DNA of 8,794 nucleotides, taken from JBAZDV01 sp041669745 (GTDB lineage Archaea; Thermoplasmatota; Thermoplasmata; Methanomassiliicoccales; Methanomethylophilaceae). The position numbers were made by a program, and so were the translations under genes. Within the stretch, counting starts at the first letter, position 1, and each line of letters starts with the position of its first letter. The DNA lies in the NCBI GenBank assembly GCA_041669745.1, contig JBAYAO010000063.1, positions 1 through 8,794 on the forward strand, in the 5' to 3' direction. Shown in pieces: positions 5,728 through 8,794 of this stretch. The notes under the pieces were generated by a model. The model searched no databases and was not told the DNA's origin. It saw only the letters and a program-made list of their open reading frames with translations.

Positions 5728-7446
5728 CTACATCTCCTCCGGTGCGCCTATCCCCAAACATTCGAGAATATTCTTCAGAACCACTTTAGTACACCATACC
5801 AGTGTGAGACGGGCGTCCCTCGCATCACCTGAGCTGAGTACCGGCACTGCGGCATAGAACTGATTGAAGGACGATGCGACCTCGTGTCCGTACGCAGGAA
5901 GAAGATGTGTACGCTTGTATTCCGCCACGGTCTCGATAACACTGCCGAATCTTGACAGTGTCTTGACCAGCCTGATCTCGTATTCATCGGTCAGTTGCGA
6001 TGCGTCGATCGCCGTTTCATAGCTGCCTGCCTTTCTGAGCATGGTGCATGCTCTCGCATGCGCATACTGAAGGAACGGTCCGCTATTGCCGTCGAAATTC
6101 AATGCATCCTCCCATTTGAAAACCATCTGCTTTTCCGGCTGAACACGAACGATGTTGTATCTTATCGCCCCGACGCCTATAACTTCCGCGATCGCCCTCA
6201 TCCTGTCCTCAGACAGATCTGTACGCCTGGATTTTATCTCATTGTATGCACGTATCTTTGCTTCATCGATGAGATCGTCAAGATAGACCACAACGCCTTT
6301 TCTTGTGGACATCTTACCCTCTGGAAGGGAAACGAACGAATAGAACATGGCCTCGGGCTTCTTATTGCATTCCAGGATCTCCAGTGCTGAACACAGCTGC
6401 TGACTTCCTAGCTTCTGATCCTCCCCTAACACGTCTATGACGCGATCCGCTCTGGAGAATTTATCCATGTGGTACGCGAGGTCGCGTGTCGTATACAACG
6501 TGGTACCGTCGGCCCTGGTGAATGTGAATTTCGTATTCTTCCCCTGAATCCCGAATTCCTTCAGATCGAGATAGTACGCACCATCCTCTTCCTCACCGGC
6601 ATATTCAGATCCTTTGAGCCTGTCGACTATCTTCCTTGCAGAACCGTCTGCGATATACTTTGACTCCCATGTGTAGTTGTCAAGGGTGACGTTTATGTTG
6701 GTAAGCGTCTCTTTGAGACCCGCCAACATCACTTCCGCGGTTTTACGGACTGTACGTATTGTTTCGGAATTCCCTGCCTCGAATTCCCTCAACATGCCGC
6801 TGATCTCCTCTTGTACAACGGGATCCTCCTCCATCATCTTATTTGCCAGACGATAGTATGCAACCAGTTCGTGATCGATTTTATCCCGGTCCCCCGCATC
6901 CACCTTATCGGCGGAGATGTTGTTCACACCCCATGTCAGTATGACGACCTGCTTGCCTACATCGTTGACATAATACTCTGTCTGGACATCGTAACCGCAC
7001 ATGCGGATGCACCTGGCCAGTGTATCTCCTATTATAGGATTTCTGGCACGTCCGACATGGATCGGCCCGGTCGGATTGGTCGAGGTGTGCTCCACATTGA
7101 CCCTGACGTTCCTCTTCGGATGGCTACCATATGAATCACCCATGTCCATTATGTCATTAAGAGTGCCGCTGACGAGTTCTGAGTCGTCCATTTTGAAATT
7201 CACGTATCCATTGGATGCCACGACAGAATGTATCAATCCTTTTGCATCGATGTTCGCTGCTAGAATCTTGGCAACCTCTGCAGGTGCCTTCTTCATTGTC
7301 TTCGACATCAAGAAACACGGTACCGCGAGATCTGCCGAATCCGTCGAAGGTACCTCCGTAGAAAAAGGAACCTCGGTTCCCATTTTACGTATCGCAACCC
7401 TGACGCACTCCTCCACTTCTGATTTGAATATGTCCATAACTGACAC
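5728..7446 (-). CDS. argS: Arginyl-tRNA synthetase
   Basis: 572 residues, full length for a class Ia ArgRS, which charges tRNA-Arg with arginine using ATP. Domain order: N-terminal additional domain (about 1-105); Rossmann catalytic core with VEHTSTNPTGPIHVGRARN (118-136), whose HVGR replaces HIGH as is usual in archaeal ArgRS; the KMSKS-type loop GKMSTRKG (377-384); and the C-terminal DALR anticodon domain from about 458 (FLQYAHARACTML) to the end. The C-terminus CLGIGAPEEM matches the normal family ending, so the TAG at 5728-5730 is the true stop. The start is GTG at 7446, with GAGGTG (7452-7457) five bases upstream and overlapping the prf1 stop codon. An ATG three codons inside (7437) would be 14 bases from it, which is less likely. 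The gap to prf1 is 9 nt and the downstream GNAT gene follows with no gap, so the three genes form an operon. Confidence 0.96.
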   Translation of the reverse strand: MSVMDIFKSEVEECVRVAIRKMGTEVPFSTEVPSTDSADLAVPCFLMSKTMKKAPAEVAKILAANIDAKGLIHSVVASNGYVNFKMDDSELVSGTLNDIMDMGDSYGSHPKRNVRVNVEHTSTNPTGPIHVGRARNPIIGDTLARCIRMCGYDVQTEYYVNDVGKQVVILTWGVNNISADKVDAGDRDKIDHELVAYYRLANKMMEEDPVVQEEISGMLREFEAGNSETIRTVRKTAEVMLAGLKETLTNINVTLDNYTWESKYIADGSARKIVDRLKGSEYAGEEEDGAYYLDLKEFGIQGKNTKFTFTRADGTTLYTTRDLAYHMDKFSRADRVIDVLGEDQKLGSQQLCSALEILECNKKPEAMFYSFVSLPEGKMSTRKGVVVYLDDLIDEAKIRAYNEIKSRRTDLSEDRMRAIAEVIGVGAIRYNIVRVQPEKQMVFKWEDALNFDGNSGPFLQYAHARACTMLRKAGSYETAIDASQLTDEYEIRLVKTLSRFGSVIETVAEYKRTHLLPAYGHEVASSFNQFYAAVPVLSSGDARDARLTLVWCTKVVLKNILECLGIGAPEEM

Positions 7447-7455
7447 GATGCCACC

Positions 7456-8691
7456 TCATTGTATCCTGTATCTGAGAATCGCCGCGATACCGCCGAATGC
7501 TGTCATTAGCATCTGACCCTCTTCCGAATCGGTAGAGATGACCTGCACGTTCGTATTGTACGATTCCGCGATCTCGAAGAAATCATCGACGAGATCCTCG
7601 TTTTTGACGACATTCGCATTGGCACCGCATATCTTGCACTGTATCTTGTCATCGGCGTCTTTGACAGTATCCTCGTAGTTGTGTCCGGCAGGGCACTGAA
7701 CCTTGATACGTCTTTTGTCCAGACCTTCTGAAAGGAGCAACACGTCCACCGAACCCAGTTCCAAGGATTGCCTTACGATCTCCTCCCCGTATGCTGACAG
7801 ACCGCCCTCCGCTTTCCTGATCTCCGAGAACAGTCTCTGTATGAGGTCCTTCTCTTTCATCAGACTTATGTCCTCTATGGACCCTTTCGCATTTTCAACC
7901 AGCTCTTTCAGACCCGATTCGTCGGTGTAACCCGTGTCAAATGTATCTATGACCTTTTTCTGGAGCTCATGATGAAGATAACCTTCCTTGACGAAGAAAT
8001 CCTTCGTCGAGCCAGGGCCACCTATGAGCAATCCGATCAGTTCTGCCCTGTTCAGGAATATGTCCGTTGCATTGTCGGAGATCTTTTTGTAGAATTCATG
8101 TGCCGCTATCTCGATCAATCTTTCAAACCTTAATGCGGATTGCCCCCCCTGACGATGCTTCCTCGGAACCATGGAATCAAAATGCTTCATGACCGTGATC
8201 TTGTTCCCGCTGAGTATGCCAAGCGTAGCCTCCTGTCTATCGACCACGATGAGCCCATACGATTTCTTGTCCAGAAGCATAGCCTGCAGAGGTTCTGTGA
8301 AGAATGTCGAATCACATCGGTAGACGAAAGTCGTTATAGCTTCCGGCGGATCCAAGACGAATTGCACCATCCTTGTTTGATCCCCGGCCTTCGGCACCTC
8401 GCCGCAGAATATCACCAGACCGTTCTTGGGTACAGATTTGAAGGTCTTCAGCCTAGACATTATCGAATCTATGGCCCCCATAACGTTCTTCATGGTCGAT
8501 TTGGATTTGATATTGGATGACTGAGAGTATTCATCTCTGAGATACGCCGTAACGTCTGAGATCTGCTTCGTTTCAGGTACATACACTGATATGAGCTCTG
8601 TGCCTCGGCCCTTTATGTTGACGATCTCCTGCATCGCCTTCTTAAAATCATATCTGGCTCTTTCAATGTTACCTTTCTCTGCCATCAGCAC
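7456..8691 (-). CDS. prf1: Archaeal peptide chain release factor 1 (aRF1)
   Basis: About 411 residues, full length for aRF1, the factor that reads all stop codons in the ribosomal A site and triggers peptide release. Numbered from the GTG start: domain 1 has GRGTELISVYVP (28-39), the stop-reading NIKS motif (60-63, in the context SQSSNIKSKST) and the YRCDSTF match to the YxCxxxF motif (Tyr124, Cys126, Phe130). Domain 2 has the catalytic RQGGQSALRFERL (180-192), with GGQ at 182-184. Domain 3 ends the protein and keeps a partial zinc-ribbon pattern: Cys333/His337 (CPAGH) and Cys352/Cys355 (CKIC). TTG at 8694, GTG at 8691 and ATG at 8685 are all possible starts. GGGAGGT (8700-8706) lies 5, 8 and 14 bases from them, so GTG or TTG fits best. 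It is the first gene of the prf1-argS-GNAT operon, divergent from the pyrH-like gene. Confidence 0.95.
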   Translation of the reverse strand: MLMAEKGNIERARYDFKKAMQEIVNIKGRGTELISVYVPETKQISDVTAYLRDEYSQSSNIKSKSTMKNVMGAIDSIMSRLKTFKSVPKNGLVIFCGEVPKAGDQTRMVQFVLDPPEAITTFVYRCDSTFFTEPLQAMLLDKKSYGLIVVDRQEATLGILSGNKITVMKHFDSMVPRKHRQGGQSALRFERLIEIAAHEFYKKISDNATDIFLNRAELIGLLIGGPGSTKDFFVKEGYLHHELQKKVIDTFDTGYTDESGLKELVENAKGSIEDISLMKEKDLIQRLFSEIRKAEGGLSAYGEEIVRQSLELGSVDVLLLSEGLDKRRIKVQCPAGHNYEDTVKDADDKIQCKICGANANVVKNEDLVDDFFEIAESYNTNVQVISTDSEEGQMLMTAFGGIAAILRYRIQ

Positions 8692-8718
8692 CAACCCGTA
8701 CCTCCCATAGGAAAGCCA

Positions 8719-8731
8719 TTTTAATAATAAA
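8719..8731. promoter_or_regulatory. Shared AT-rich promoter element between prf1 and the pyrH-like gene
   Basis: TTTTAATAATAAA is the only strongly AT-rich part of the 47-bp divergent gap. Read on the minus strand it gives TTTATTA, a TATA-like box for the prf1 operon, placing transcription start close to the GGGAGGT site. Read on the plus strand it would place the start near the second GTG (8748) of the pyrH-like gene. One element could serve both directions, or pyrH could use a promoter inside prf1. Confidence 0.4.
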
Positions 8732-8738
8732 GGTATTG

Positions 8739-8794
8739 GTGGATACCGTGGACAAAGTAGTGGTCTCGATTGGCGGTTCTGTTCTCATCCCTGA
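8739..8794 (+). CDS. pyrH: Probable UMP kinase (archaeal PyrH), start only, cut by right edge
   Basis: Only about 18 codons are visible: from GTG at 8739, the peptide reads DTVDKVVVSIGGSVLIP after the initiator. A beta strand followed by S-I-G-G-S-V-L-I-P is the nucleotide-binding start of the amino acid kinase fold, and the SIGGSVL form is typical of archaeal UMP kinase (UMP to UDP, pyrimidine synthesis). AAAGGT (8729-8734) lies four bases before the first GTG. A second in-frame GTG at 8748 is the alternative start, and would suit a leaderless transcript from the AT-rich box. Other kinases of this fold, such as aspartate, glutamate or isopentenyl phosphate kinase, cannot be fully excluded from so short a piece. 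Confidence 0.7.
   Translation, partial: MDTVDKVVVSIGGSVLIP

Noticed and set aside
5483..5857. Plus-strand open frame of 124 residues across the GNAT/argS junction
   Set aside because: It is antisense to two motif-supported genes, its Ser/Pro/Arg-rich translation looks like a reverse-frame artefact, and no ribosome binding site was seen.
6999..7060. HVGR in place of HIGH in ArgS as a sign of an inactive enzyme
   Set aside because: As I recall, the HVGRARN form is normal in archaeal ArgRS, and the KMSTR loop and C-terminal anticodon domain are intact.
7001..7516. Plus-strand open frame of 171 residues across the argS start
   Set aside because: It overlaps well-supported argS and the prf1 end on the other strand, shows no motif, and would break the coupled prf1-argS junction.

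Overview
The window looks archaeal, and most likely comes from a methanogen-related Thermoplasmatota lineage such as Methanomassiliicoccales. This is inference from gene content, not from a marker search. The supporting signs are a class-1 archaeal release factor (aRF1 with NIKS and GGQ), an aRF1-ArgS gene pair, the archaeal purine enzyme family PurP, an archaeal-type UMP kinase start, TATA-like boxes, strong GAGGTG-type ribosome binding sites and moderate GC content by eye. No rRNA, tRNA, CRISPR array, insertion sequence or phage gene was found, and coding density is high.

Left half, all on the plus strand. (1) The 3' part of a large extracellular-type protein with an InlB-like repeat, an Ig/PKD-like region and a C-terminal transglutaminase-like domain (bases 1-1305). 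It is open to the left edge, so its true start is outside. (2) A divalent-cation transporter made of two fused MgtE/SLC41 membrane cores without the cytoplasmic N and CBS domains (1397-2620). (3) A PurP-family ATP-grasp protein (2669-3826), followed 18 nt later by (4) a single-pass membrane protein with a signal peptide and a charged tail (3845-4522). (5) A lipoate-protein ligase A-type protein (4563-5246), whose end overlaps a gene on the other strand by 20 nt.

Right half, on the minus strand. This is a compact translation operon read right to left: aRF1 (prf1), then arginyl-tRNA synthetase (argS) after 9 nt, then a GNAT acetyltransferase that starts on the base after the argS stop codon. 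At the right edge a divergent plus-strand gene begins, probably pyrH (UMP kinase). It shares a 47-bp AT-rich intergenic region with prf1.

No clearly new multi-gene system is visible; most genes are housekeeping. The most interesting points are these. argS ends in TAG, the only TAG among the eight stop codons seen, and is directly followed in frame by the GNAT ATG, so readthrough (for example by pyrrolysine insertion) would give an ArgS-GNAT fusion. The PurP-family protein has lost the glycine-rich ATP-grasp loop but kept the likely nucleotide-binding residues. A 13-bp perfect inverted repeat followed by a T-run sits at the convergent lplA/GNAT junction. The LplA signature has unusual substitutions.
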